IMG/VR virus record: IMGVR_UViG_3300030117_002217
Location: 1 to 41,295 of that record
Length of the DNA: 41,295 nucleotides
Reading direction: 5' to 3' (one strand)
Source: a virus
Position numbers and translations under genes: made by a program
Part shown: in pieces, positions 27,053 through 33,495 of the stretch
Layout: every line of letters starts with the position of its first letter
Numbering within the stretch: the stretch's first letter is position 1
The notes under the pieces: generated by a model
The model's input: the letters and a program-made list of their open reading frames with translations, nothing else
What the model was told of the DNA's origin: nothing
Database searches by the model: none

Positions 27053-27405
27053 ATCCTTTCTTTAATAAGCGACACTAAGAACAAGTAGTGCTCTAGTGGG
27101 ACCACCATAAATGGTGCGCCTCTATCCTCTCGTATCACCACGCCCACTTCTTCTTTCTCTGGTTTTACCCAAGTCGCAATAGACTTTCTTCTCTTGCATC
27201 CGTAGTAGTTACCTTCAATCTCTATGTCACCCATCTCATGTTGCGCTCCACCTCTGTCTCGATTGAAAGCCTCTAGATTAAATTCTTTAGCTAGATTTAC
27301 TGCTTGCCTTTGTAGCTCTGCTCCTCTTTGACGGTTTCTTTTTCCTCGTCTCTGATTCTCTTTTTTCTTGGTCTTCTTGTAAGTATTTTGTGAATTTTTC
27401 GACAT
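27049..27405 (-). CDS. PDDEXK Holliday-junction-resolvase-like nuclease
   Basis: 118 aa from the ATG at 27405 (GGA 8 bases upstream; an ATG two codons earlier is possible). After a Lys/Arg-rich N-terminus the core reads RQRGAELQRQAVNLAKEF, then RDRGGAQHEMGDIEIEG and CKRRKS, in the order of archaeal-Hjc-like phage nucleases. In the 120-aa numbering D62 and K73 are present, but the residue two before the Lys is Gly (GCK), where the family has Glu. That could impair catalysis or be bypassed by E64/E66. The first 119 bases overlap another gene in a different frame. Confidence 0.65.
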   Translation of the reverse strand: MSKNSQNTYKKTKKKENQRRGKRNRQRGAELQRQAVNLAKEFNLEAFNRDRGGAQHEMGDIEIEGNYYGCKRRKSIATWVKPEKEEVGVVIREDRGAPFMVVPLEHYLFLVSLIKERI

Positions 27406-27541
27406 CGCCATTCCATATTATATAGTTTTCTAATAGTGTTCTTACCATTCGCAATTCTTGCCCTAAGCCATACACTCGCTCAAACAGGTGTGTAATTTGC
27501 TTATCTCTGTCTTTGTTATTGGTCTTGTGTTTGTTCTTCAA
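27287..27541 (-). CDS. Hypothetical helical protein overlapping the nuclease gene
   Basis: 84 aa. Charged helix (residues 10-60, LFERVYGLGQELRMVRTLLE and following) and a Lys/Ser/Arg-rich tail. Its start overlaps the upstream stop by 4 bases (ATGA), which supports a real gene, while its last 119 bases are shared with the nuclease gene in another frame. Function unknown. Confidence 0.6.
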   Translation of the reverse strand: MKNKHKTNNKDRDKQITHLFERVYGLGQELRMVRTLLENYIIWNGDVEKFTKYLQEDQEKRESETRKKKPSKRSRATKASSKSS

Positions 27542-28122
27542 AATATCTCCAACTTAATTTTTTTATCTACTTTTATACAATCTGGACAGATTTTGAAAAG
27601 TGTTTTAGATTGTGAAATATATGCGTAACCACAGTCTCTGCATTTATACTCCCATTCTTTTCTATCATCCTCTGACTCAAATATAAATTTAGGATTTAGT
27701 AGCTCTTCAACTGGTAGCAAGATTAGACTAGAGCTAAAGTTATCTCCACCTTTAATATCTCTTTGTGGGTGTCTCAAGTATTTACGACACATCTTCTTAA
27801 ACACCTCTGTCTTTATAAAGATAGCTACGTTCTCGTTTTGCTTTTCATCTACAAGTACGTATGCAATATACTTAGCTTCTGTAACAGAGATGCCACTTGG
27901 CTTTCCATTATTACTGTACTCTACAGCTATATTCCCTGTGTCCCAAGCTTTATAATCCTTCTTAAACTCTACAGTCTCTAGCATTTCTGCCCATTTATTT
28001 TCGGACAGCTTACCCTCCAAAAGGTTTACATCAAACCGGTAGTCTGCACCTCCCTCGTCTCTTACCTGCTTGGTAATATCTTTTAGCTGTCCTTGATTCA
28101 AGATAACTTTAATCGCTTTCAT
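27538..28122 (-). CDS. PDDEXK-like nuclease with C-terminal zinc ribbon
   Basis: 194 aa. The N-terminal core has D31 (RFDVNLLEG), E41, and VEFK at 51-54 (the ExK), followed by WDTGNIAVEYSNNGKPSG and TEAKYIAYVL, a combination found in small PDDEXK phage nucleases. Residues 161-182 hold CRDC...CPDC, a zinc ribbon. Cleavage of DNA during recombination or host-DNA turnover is plausible. Sits between hypothetical genes in an overlapping early operon (14 bases upstream, 4 downstream). Confidence 0.62.
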   Translation of the reverse strand: MKAIKVILNQGQLKDITKQVRDEGGADYRFDVNLLEGKLSENKWAEMLETVEFKKDYKAWDTGNIAVEYSNNGKPSGISVTEAKYIAYVLVDEKQNENVAIFIKTEVFKKMCRKYLRHPQRDIKGGDNFSSSLILLPVEELLNPKFIFESEDDRKEWEYKCRDCGYAYISQSKTLFKICPDCIKVDKKIKLEIF

Positions 28123-28306
28123 TAGTAGCCAGTGGGTTGGGACTTATTGCTTCTGAAGAACCAGAGCCAGACTCTTTGTACAAGTCTAACTCTACGTTGA
28201 AACCTAATCGTTCTGCTTTTTTCGTTACCCATTCCACAAAATCTCTGACATCCGCATCTGTCATATCATCTGTTGGCTTTATCTTTAGTTTGTTCCAGTG
28301 TATCAA
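28109..28306 (-). CDS. Hypothetical protein, TTG start
   Basis: 65 aa from a TTG at 28306 with AGGAGG seven bases upstream, and a TTGA overlap with the preceding gene's stop. Content is acidic and helical (DMTDADVRDFVEWVTKKAER) with a Ser/Gly tail. Not recognised. Overlaps the following nuclease gene by 14 bases, so it is probably part of the same mRNA. Confidence 0.62.
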   Translation of the reverse strand: MIHWNKLKIKPTDDMTDADVRDFVEWVTKKAERLGFNVELDLYKESGSGSSEAISPNPLATNESD

Positions 28307-28758
28307 AACGGAACCTCCTCTATTTTCTTTTTAAGTATCGCTACTGGATAGCTTACGTTTGTGCCTTCTTTATTTATAAAGTTCTTATAACTTATTGCTA
28401 CCATTACTTCTATGTTATTAAGCATGCTTAACTGCAGGTATGGAAGTGATACTTTACCTCCAGTCTCTTTTTGTATGCCTAAGGTCTGGCAGAACTTTGC
28501 AAAGCCCCAGTTTCGGTTTGGCTTGAATTGATAGCCTTGTGCTTCTTTATATCTAAAGAGACCGCTATCTTTTATCTCTGTTCCTTCGTAATCTGATTGT
28601 ATTATACGATATATTGGTTTGAATACATCAGCTATGAATCCCCCGCAACGCATATCCTTCATAACCTCTATGTCGCATATCATAGCTTTGTATTCACCGG
28701 CGGGAATGCGAGAGCTCGCACTATCCCCAGTTGGTATGTAGTAGGAGTTACCGGACAT
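28303..28758 (-). CDS. Putative ssDNA-binding protein (DUF669-like)
   Basis: 151 aa. The start has RIPAGEYKAMICDIEVMKDM then a GGFIADVFKPIYRIIQSDYEG strand set, and later GFAKFCQTLGI, the arrangement of DUF669-type phage proteins, which are thought to bind ssDNA. Neighbours include three nucleases, which fits a recombination module. I rate the family only by pattern. Its ATG directly abuts the previous stop. Confidence 0.5.
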   Translation of the reverse strand: MSGNSYYIPTGDSASSRIPAGEYKAMICDIEVMKDMRCGGFIADVFKPIYRIIQSDYEGTEIKDSGLFRYKEAQGYQFKPNRNWGFAKFCQTLGIQKETGGKVSLPYLQLSMLNNIEVMVAISYKNFINKEGTNVSYPVAILKKKIEEVPF

Positions 28759-29160
28759 TTACTTATAGGATTTTCTTATCTGTTGCATCTTATCTAAAGA
28801 TGCCTGAAGATTATCCATAGTAATTTTGCCATCAGCTAACGCTTTTAAGACCTTATCTGAATCCTCTTGCTTGAGACCATCCATATCTAAATGAACCATA
28901 GCCTCTACAAACTTCTTGGTCCCCTCCTGTTCTGTCTCTAAGACTTTCTTGCATTGCTCTTTGTCCATGTATGGCTTCTTAACAACCGGTCTATCTGGCG
29001 GACTATCCTCATCCACGCCGTTCATTACATATCCTACAAACGCTTCTATCTTTCCTATCTCAGATGGTTTCAACATCTTACCCTGTTTGTACAATTCGAG
29101 TGCAAACCCATATCGCACCTTGCCTCTATTCACCTTATCCCAATCTACCTCTTGGTCCAT
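28759..29160 (-). CDS. Hypothetical protein upstream of DUF669-like gene
   Basis: 133 aa from the ATG at 29160, chosen because AAGAAAGGG lies about 8 bases upstream; the open frame begins 20 codons earlier inside the preceding gene. N-terminal WDKVNRGKVRYGFALELYKQ with KPSEIGKIEAFVGYVM, then a charged helical C-terminus (KVLKALADGKITMDNLQASL). No family assigned. The 5' end overlaps the Cas4-like gene by 16 bases. Confidence 0.62.
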   Translation of the reverse strand: MDQEVDWDKVNRGKVRYGFALELYKQGKMLKPSEIGKIEAFVGYVMNGVDEDSPPDRPVVKKPYMDKEQCKKVLETEQEGTKKFVEAMVHLDMDGLKQEDSDKVLKALADGKITMDNLQASLDKMQQIRKSYK

Positions 29161-29888
29161 TTGTTTTCCCTTTCTTGTATTCCTTTTATGCCACCACCAC
29201 AAGGCTCGTAAAACGAGCAATATTTAGAGTTACACTCCCAATCCTCTACTGGAGAGAACCCCTTCTCTATCGGTGGTAAGCCGTCCTTAAATAATTCTTC
29301 TACCTTTAGCCAATATCTTTCTGCGATATCAATATACTTTCTTGGTACCTTCAACTCCTTGACACGTGAATTGTTCTTGTTGTAAAAGAGTAGTGCCATT
29401 TTATTTATCTTTATATTGTTTTCACGATAATAAAGCCCATAAGTTCCCAATTGAATTGCATAATTTTGCGGTGCCTCTTTACTTCCGTATCTGCCGAAGA
29501 TGGATTGCCACTTAAAATCGTTACACGTTTTAATATCGTACAATGCACCATCCTTTAGAATCATAGCATCTACGAAGCTGCGTACATTCAATCGTGGAAT
29601 CAAAATCTCTGTCTCAATATGAACCTCGTACCCATTCTTCTTTGCGTATCTTTCTAGTGCCTCTTGCATATCTCCGTGAACCAAGTCACCAAGTCTGAAG
29701 AGTCGCATCGTGTTAGAGTCTTTATCTCCGGTCGGTAGCTTTTCTATCTGTCCATAGTAATGTTTACGCATACACAAACCTGCACCAGAAGCGTGAAACC
29801 ATTCGTCCTTACCATCGTATCTAGCGTCATAGTTCTCGCCCTTGAGGTCCATGATGTAGTCATCGTATATCTTAAAAAGGTCTATCAT
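29145..29888 (-). CDS. Cas4/RecB-family Fe-S exonuclease
   Basis: 247 aa. Four cysteines, C39 (ASGAGLCMRKHYY) and the C-terminal trio C219, C224, C230 (CNSKYCSFYEPC), bracket the nuclease as in Cas4/AddB 4Fe-4S enzymes. The active site is H71 (LGDLVHGDMQ), D107 (FVDAMI), D118-x-K120 (YDIKTC) and Q146...Y150 (QLGTYGLYY). It probably resects DNA ends in phage recombination or replication. Not next to any CRISPR array; none is seen in the window. Start overlaps the histone-like gene by 17 bases. Confidence 0.82.
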   Translation of the reverse strand: MIDLFKIYDDYIMDLKGENYDARYDGKDEWFHASGAGLCMRKHYYGQIEKLPTGDKDSNTMRLFRLGDLVHGDMQEALERYAKKNGYEVHIETEILIPRLNVRSFVDAMILKDGALYDIKTCNDFKWQSIFGRYGSKEAPQNYAIQLGTYGLYYRENNIKINKMALLFYNKNNSRVKELKVPRKYIDIAERYWLKVEELFKDGLPPIEKGFSPVEDWECNSKYCSFYEPCGGGIKGIQERENKWTKR

Positions 29889-30153
29889 CCATGTGTATTA
29901 GCATAGCTTTTATCTCTTCGTCAGATATTTTTTCTATATTACTAGGCTTAACCCTTTTTACTTTCTTGAACTTTGCTCCGATTATCATAGAATCTACTAT
30001 GTATCGTACAAGACGCTCTACAATATTGAGTGCAAGTACATTCACTTGTATGCCCTCATCGTGAAACATTTTTCTAATTGCAGTTTTATTTAACAACATA
30101 ATCTTCCCTAAATAATTGCTGATTCTTCCGGAATTTACACCGTTTCTTGCCAT
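29872..30153 (-). CDS. Histone-fold-like protein (candidate)
   Basis: 93 aa from ATG 30153. After a short basic N-terminus come an alpha1-like KTAIRKMFHDEG, loop IQVN, a long alpha2-like helix NIVERLVRYIVDSMIIGAKF, then KRVKPSNIEKI, the same order as the archaeal-histone loop-2 signature (K-T-V-K-A-E-D-I). The match is about four residues shorter than HMf between alpha1 and loop 2. If right, it would coat phage or host DNA. Alternatives: an unrelated helical DNA-binding protein. Sits between a coiled-coil gene and the Cas4-like nuclease. Confidence 0.6.
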   Translation of the reverse strand: MARNGVNSGRISNYLGKIMLLNKTAIRKMFHDEGIQVNVLALNIVERLVRYIVDSMIIGAKFKKVKRVKPSNIEKISDEEIKAMLIHMDDRPF

Positions 30154-30155
30154 AT

Positions 30156-30386
30156 TCAAGCAGAAATGTCATTTTGTTTATCGTCTGCCCACTTATCTAG
30201 CTCGTTCAATTCATCACGAACATGGTCAGTTATGATGCTTAGTCCCTTGTAAAGACCTGCTAAGTACATCGTATTTTCTGCGTACTGTAATGTGCTGTTT
30301 TTCAATAACAATTTCTTGTTAGCCTCCCGTATCCTTTTTATTTCGGCTTGTATCTGTTCTATAATCTTGTCGTAATTCGCTAACAC
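30156..30386 (-). CDS. Coiled-coil hypothetical protein, GTG start
   Basis: 76 aa from a GTG at 30386 with AAAGG about 9 bases upstream. Helical throughout, with a charged coil (IEQIQAEIKRIREANKKLLL). No family. Its end lies next to the histone-like start, so the two may be translated together. Confidence 0.6.
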   Translation of the reverse strand: MLANYDKIIEQIQAEIKRIREANKKLLLKNSTLQYAENTMYLAGLYKGLSIITDHVRDELNELDKWADDKQNDISA

Positions 30387-30397
30387 TATTAACCTTT

Positions 30398-30505
30398 CTA
30401 TATTATCTTACCGATAATGATTCCTATTATCATTCCTAAAATAAATTCTTTGTTACGTTTACATTCATACACAAATAGTAAACATAAGTCTTTAACTATG
30501 CCCAT
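30398..30505 (-). CDS. 35-aa membrane peptide
   Basis: 35 codons. The start follows the preceding stop by one base (TAAGATG). Cys-containing N-terminus, charged centre (YECKRNKEF), and a hydrophobic C-terminal helix with GxxxG-like spacing (LGMIIGIIIGKII). Could be a small membrane effector. It is supported by tight spacing rather than homology. Confidence 0.45.
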   Translation of the reverse strand: MGIVKDLCLLFVYECKRNKEFILGMIIGIIIGKII

Positions 30506-30506
30506 C

Positions 30507-30917
30507 TTATTTTGTTCCCTTCTTTTTTGTTTTTTTCTGTAGGTCGCTAATATAATTATCTGTTAGCTTGAAGAAGTCACGTGACTCCTTGTCAAAGCCT
30601 TCCCCTTCTTCTTTTCGTTCCTTTATCAACGCACCTAGTAGTAAACAATAATTACGTATATCCCTGAGTCTGCCTTCTATTGGTTCGTTAGATGCTTCCG
30701 TACCCTGTAATACGTAGTTCCTTACACTATCCATGTGCTTTAGTAAATACACCATCGCTACAAACTCCGGTTTACATTTCAGTCTTTCTCCGATTGATTT
30801 GAAGTTGGCAAGCTTGTCATCATCTGATACAGTGTACTCGATTCCCTTCTTCTCCATCAGGTCTAGCTCTACCTTTGATTCGTTCCTTGCCCACTTGAAA
30901 AAATCCTTTACTAGCAT
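30507..30917 (-). CDS. MazG/DUF1599-like nucleotide-processing protein
   Basis: 136 aa from the ATG at 30917, chosen for the AAGAAAGGG site; the frame runs 52 codons further upstream through a structured non-coding leader. Residues 25-60 read KKGIEYTVSDDDKLANFKSI and later a KHMDSVRNYV and GRLRDIRNYCLLLGALIKE, the pattern of DUF1599/Nmad1, related to all-alpha NTP pyrophosphatases. It may hydrolyse or sense nucleotides. The family call is by pattern only. Confidence 0.6.
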   Translation of the reverse strand: MLVKDFFKWARNESKVELDLMEKKGIEYTVSDDDKLANFKSIGERLKCKPEFVAMVYLLKHMDSVRNYVLQGTEASNEPIEGRLRDIRNYCLLLGALIKERKEEGEGFDKESRDFFKLTDNYISDLQKKTKKKGTK

Positions 30918-30954
30918 ATTATCCCTTTCTTGTTTATAAATCTTAAATCGAGAG

Positions 30955-31057
30955 GGGGGAGGTGCGTGATTAAAATACCTCCCCCGCTTTATCGCAGTGC
31001 TTACCAAAGGGAAATAAAGAGGAAGCGATGAACTGACTTCCCGAAAAAAACCTTTGG
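30955..31057 (-). promoter_or_regulatory. Two-hairpin leader upstream of MazG-like gene
   Basis: A perfect 9-bp stem (30955-30963 with 30977-30985) with 13-nt loop, and further upstream on the minus strand a nested pair: outer CCAAAGG/CCTTTGG (31004-31010, 31051-31057) and inner GGAAG/CTTCC (31021-31025, 31037-31041). Both lie between the stop of the zinc-ribbon gene and the start at 30917. Could act as terminator plus leader or as a small RNA. Confidence 0.5.
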
Positions 31058-31072
31058 CAATACAAACGTGCA

Positions 31073-31267
31073 CTACGATATTAATCTTTCTGTTTCTGCT
31101 ACGATAGCTGAGTAAACGTCATCTGGCTGCACCGTAAAGCCTTCGCACTCTGTATTCTCGCAGCCCATTCCTAAATCTGATTGGTCTCCAGAATCTCCGA
31201 ACTCCCACCAAACCAAAGTCTCATCACACTCTGGACATTGTACTGCTGTCTTGTCTCCACCTATCAT
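31073..31267 (-). CDS. Zinc-ribbon protein
   Basis: 64 aa. C11, C14 and C36, C41 flank an acidic loop with WWEFGDSGDQ. ATGA overlap with the upstream gene. Small zinc ribbons like this are common early phage proteins with unknown targets. Confidence 0.65.
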   Translation of the reverse strand: MIGGDKTAVQCPECDETLVWWEFGDSGDQSDLGMGCENTECEGFTVQPDDVYSAIVAETERLIS

Positions 31268-31560
31268 AACTCACCTATATACCTTTCTGCTACTCTTTGT
31301 AAATGCTCATGCAAGTTACTAGCAATTGCGTTGTTAATTTCTATCAACTCTCCGTACTTATAATTCTCTGGTACATTGTTCATCAACCACTTTGCCCTAT
31401 CGCCTATCTTTACTAATCTGTCTGCATCTTGTGGTATTACTTCACTTACAATCTTCTCAATGCCACGCTGTCTAAATCTAAAATCTTTTAAAGCCACTTT
31501 GTGTTTATCCATCTCTGCTTTCATTAGTCTTTCTAAGTATCTAACGCTGTTCTTGTTCAT
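31264..31560 (-). CDS. Hypothetical basic helical protein
   Basis: 98 aa, not recognised. Charged helices (RYLERLMKAEMDKHKVALKD; AIASNLHEHLQRVAERYI). AAGGA lies about 6 bases before the ATG. The leader contains the 106-nt structured element at 31580-31685 behind a TGGAAC-N18 promoter, so this gene may be controlled by that RNA. Confidence 0.65.
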   Translation of the reverse strand: MNKNSVRYLERLMKAEMDKHKVALKDFRFRQRGIEKIVSEVIPQDADRLVKIGDRAKWLMNNVPENYKYGELIEINNAIASNLHEHLQRVAERYIGEL

Positions 31561-31763
31561 GCTTTTGTCCTTAAATTTAAGAGCCTCCGTTGTTTGGTCT
31601 CTTGCCTTAGTGCACCTTCAGGCAAGACCTCAGTTTTCTCTGAAGGGTCCAGACTGCCCAACACACATCTGAATACAGAGGCTCTCGTTAAAAGGGTATC
31701 AAGATAGGTTTCTAACACCCTGACAATTTCTGTCCTACTTTCACTTTCAATAATGATACCCAT
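31557..31763 (-). CDS. Doubtful 68-aa frame over a structured RNA
   Basis: An open frame with an ATGA overlap to the next gene, but its ATG sits at or before the expected transcription start of the promoter at 31768-31797, has no clear ribosome site, and most of it is covered by a compensating set of stems at 31580-31685. It may be leaderless or not a gene. Confidence 0.25.
   Translation of the reverse strand: MGIIIESESRTEIVRVLETYLDTLLTRASVFRCVLGSLDPSEKTEVLPEGALRQETKQRRLLNLRTKA
31580..31685 (-). ncRNA. Structured RNA / leader candidate
   Basis: An 8-bp P1 (31580-31587 with 31678-31685) encloses three hairpins: GGTC+TTGCC with GGCAA+GACC (31596-31606, 31621-31629, 9 bp with a 2-nt bulge), TCAG/CTGA (31630-31633, 31640-31643) and CAGA/TCTG (31650-31653, 31668-31671). 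It lies between a TGGAAC-N18 promoter and the gene starting at 31560, whose AAGGA site follows P1 closely. I do not recognise a riboswitch family; it is not a tRNA (no T-arm signature). Confidence 0.5.
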
Positions 31764-31767
31764 ACTC

Positions 31768-31797
31768 TTATAACTATTTACCTACTAATAAGTTCCA
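31768..31797 (-). promoter_or_regulatory. Early promoter F (TGGAAC-N18-TTATAA)
   Basis: On the minus strand, TGGAAC (31792-31797) and TTATAA (31768-31773) are 18 bases apart. One of eight such sites. The predicted start near 31761 places the structured element 31580-31685 in the 5' leader. Confidence 0.6.
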
Positions 31798-31815
31798 TTC
31801 TTTTATTAGCTTTTA

Positions 31816-32034
31816 CTATGCGACCTCATCTGAACGTAGCCATTCTAACATACCATCATACCTATCGAGTATTACTTGCTCTACGCAAACTTCAACTTTA
31901 TCTTTATAGTCCGAAGTCCATAGCTTACGCACGTGAAAACCTTGACCTTCTTTCATATACTCTATCCAATTAATCACATCTTGTTTGTTTTCAATAACAA
32001 ACTTTTTGTCTTTGTTTTCTTTTAATTGTTTCAT
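31816..32034 (-). CDS. Hypothetical protein
   Basis: 72 aa, starting after AAGGAAATAAG. Contains VIENKQDVINWIEYMKEGQG and an acidic Trp-bearing C-terminus (DGMLEWLRSDEVA). No family. It lies downstream of the weaker promoter at 32080-32110. Confidence 0.68.
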   Translation of the reverse strand: MKQLKENKDKKFVIENKQDVINWIEYMKEGQGFHVRKLWTSDYKDKVEVCVEQVILDRYDGMLEWLRSDEVA

Positions 32035-32079
32035 CTTATTTCCTTTTTTTATTTTAGTATTTTAGCTTCACGCTTTCTT

Positions 32080-32110
32080 CTTAAACGCACAAGGTTTCAA
32101 AAAGTTCCCA
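32080..32110 (-). promoter_or_regulatory. Early promoter E (GGGAAC-N19-TTTAAG, weaker)
   Basis: GGGAAC (32105-32110) precedes TTTAAG (32080-32085) by 19 bases, one more than the others, and the -10 is poor. It lies 46 bases upstream of the start at 32034. Confidence 0.4.
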
Positions 32111-32120
32111 AATATTTTTT

Positions 32121-32199
32121 TAGGGTATAAACTGATTGTTGTGATTTGTGAAATTAACTTCAAGTAATCAATACTACTTTAGTTGTGTTCATACCCTAA
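32121..32199. repeat. 9-bp inverted repeat in intergenic region
   Basis: TTAGGGTAT (32121-32129) and ATACCCTAA (32191-32199) are perfect inverse copies 61 bases apart, in the 170-bp gap between genes ending at 32205 and starting at 32034. Could be a stem of a terminator/leader or a protein site. Confidence 0.45.
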
Positions 32200-32204
32200 T
32201 TATA

Positions 32205-32465
32205 TTACAGAATCTCAGCAAAGCATGGAGTATGAGGACCAACGTAGGAACCAGCCACATTATAGTAAAAGTGCTCATACGCATCTTCCTCTGATATCTC
32301 ATGCTCTTCCATTAGTATCTCAATACATTTGTTCTTGTCATACAGAACTACTGCTTCGTGTCCGTGCCTCTCTACGATTCCCAAGATAGCATCTCCAAAT
32401 CCGTTTGCTACCATACAATCTGGGTAGTTCTCTGCAATAAAAGTTTTCTTATCTTCCGCATTCAT
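32205..32465 (-). CDS. Conserved hypothetical phage protein
   Basis: 86 aa. Contains VANGFGDAILGIVERHGHEAV, YDKNKCIEILMEEHEISEED and YNVAGSYVGPHTPCF, a combination I have seen in hypothetical proteins of marine phages. No role known. Its start overlaps the end of the HNH gene by 17 bases. Confidence 0.7.
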   Translation of the reverse strand: MNAEDKKTFIAENYPDCMVANGFGDAILGIVERHGHEAVVLYDKNKCIEILMEEHEISEEDAYEHFYYNVAGSYVGPHTPCFAEIL

Positions 32466-32934
32466 TTATAAAGTCCTCTATTTTTCTTTCCATACATATC
32501 TGATAAAACATTCTGTTAGTTTCCTTTGCTGTTTTTATTTGGTGGCAATTCGCACATAACACCCTGCACTTCTTTGCCTCTTTCTCTAACTCTTCAATCG
32601 TTACTTTGTTCCGAAAAAGATTTGCCATGTTATCTGTCTTGATATATTTGCTCTTATGGTCGAACTGCAAAGCCAATGGATTACTCTCGCCACATACTAC
32701 GCACTGCCTATCTAATAAATAATCGTACTTCCACTCGTATCTTTCACGTAAACCAAGGTTATATTCATCAATTTTCTTCTTCCATTTATATCGCTTATTT
32801 CGAGCTAAAATCTTTTCTTTAGCACCAAGTACCAAATGATAATTAATCGTTGATTTAGAGCATCTCAAGAGCTTAGAAATGGCATTGTAGCTATATCCCT
32901 CGCCCCGTAGTTGATGTATCTTTTCACGTAGCAT
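32449..32934 (-). CDS. HNH endonuclease with N-terminal helix-turn-helix
   Basis: 161 aa. Residues 5-34 look like a resolvase-type HTH (GEGYSYNAISKLLRCSKSTI). The HNH core is C78-x2-C81, D92-H93, and C127-x2-C130-H131 (CANCHQIKT), zinc-stabilised. Such free-standing genes behave as homing endonucleases. There is a 95-bp gap upstream; no intron or intein was seen nearby, so it may have inserted between early operons. Confidence 0.8.
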   Translation of the reverse strand: MLREKIHQLRGEGYSYNAISKLLRCSKSTINYHLVLGAKEKILARNKRYKWKKKIDEYNLGLRERYEWKYDYLLDRQCVVCGESNPLALQFDHKSKYIKTDNMANLFRNKVTIEELEKEAKKCRVLCANCHQIKTAKETNRMFYQICMERKIEDFINECGR

Positions 32935-33029
32935 TTATATTTCCTAATATGCGGGTATCATGTACCATAATATAAATAGTGGCATGACAAAATGTCCAAT
33001 ACAATAATACGACTTTCTAAAAGTTAACA

Positions 33030-33437
33030 TTATAACTCCTCGTAGTCCATCCATATCATAGAATCTGGATTGATTATAGCCTCTGACTCTTGTCTGGTAT
33101 TTGTGAAGTACAATATGTTCTCCTTATCTATCTCGCCTTTCATAATGTAGGGCGTACCTCCTAATCTACTGAATCGTAGGGCGAACATCTTTGCCACCTC
33201 CTCATTGGTTGTCCATGACGCCCCGAGCTGTGTGTCAAACTTCTCCTTCGCTAGTATGCCTCTGTAAAGCATGACCTCATCGGGAAGCTTGTCGTACATC
33301 TCTTGCGACTCTTCGTCTGTCTTTTGCTCTACCTCGCTGAAGAAGTTCATCACGACATCCCAACTCTTGAATATGTTCAAGGGAAACTCTGCGTCAACGT
33401 AGGCATCTATCCCCTTCTGTGCTAGTTCTCTGTTCAT
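33030..33437 (-). CDS. ADP-ribosyltransferase-like protein (R-S-E type)
   Basis: 135 aa from the ATG at 33437, with AAAGGA ten bases upstream; an upstream reading of 51 more codons crosses the promoter and is rejected. Key residues fit the Arg-specific ART fold: R59 (LYRG), S74-W75-T76 (ASWTTNEEVAKMFA) and E117-x-E119 (RQESEAII). Host-directed ADP-ribosylation by early phage proteins is known from T4 Alt and ModA/ModB. The call is from motif order only. Promoter H is 21 bases upstream. Confidence 0.65.
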   Translation of the reverse strand: MNRELAQKGIDAYVDAEFPLNIFKSWDVVMNFFSEVEQKTDEESQEMYDKLPDEVMLYRGILAKEKFDTQLGASWTTNEEVAKMFALRFSRLGGTPYIMKGEIDKENILYFTNTRQESEAIINPDSMIWMDYEEL

Positions 33438-33457
33438 CTGTTGTCCTTTCTTTTCTT

Positions 33458-33487
33458 CTTTAACTCGGGAATACCTTAAAGGTTCCC
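33458..33487 (-). promoter_or_regulatory. Early promoter H (GGGAAC-N18-TTAAAG) overlapping a hairpin
   Basis: GGGAAC (33482-33487) and TTAAAG (33458-33463) are 18 bases apart, directly upstream of the ART-like gene. The spacer also forms a hairpin (33465-33475 with 33481-33490), so the site could alternatively be a terminator after the upstream gene. Confidence 0.45.
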
Positions 33488-33495
33488 CGATTTTT

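Noticed and set aside
29145-29888. CRISPR-Cas context for the Cas4-like gene
   Set aside because: No direct-repeat/spacer array or other Cas gene is visible in the window.
31580-31685. tRNA or tmRNA interpretation of the structured leader
   Set aside because: No T-arm consensus, no CCA end, wrong helix sizes.
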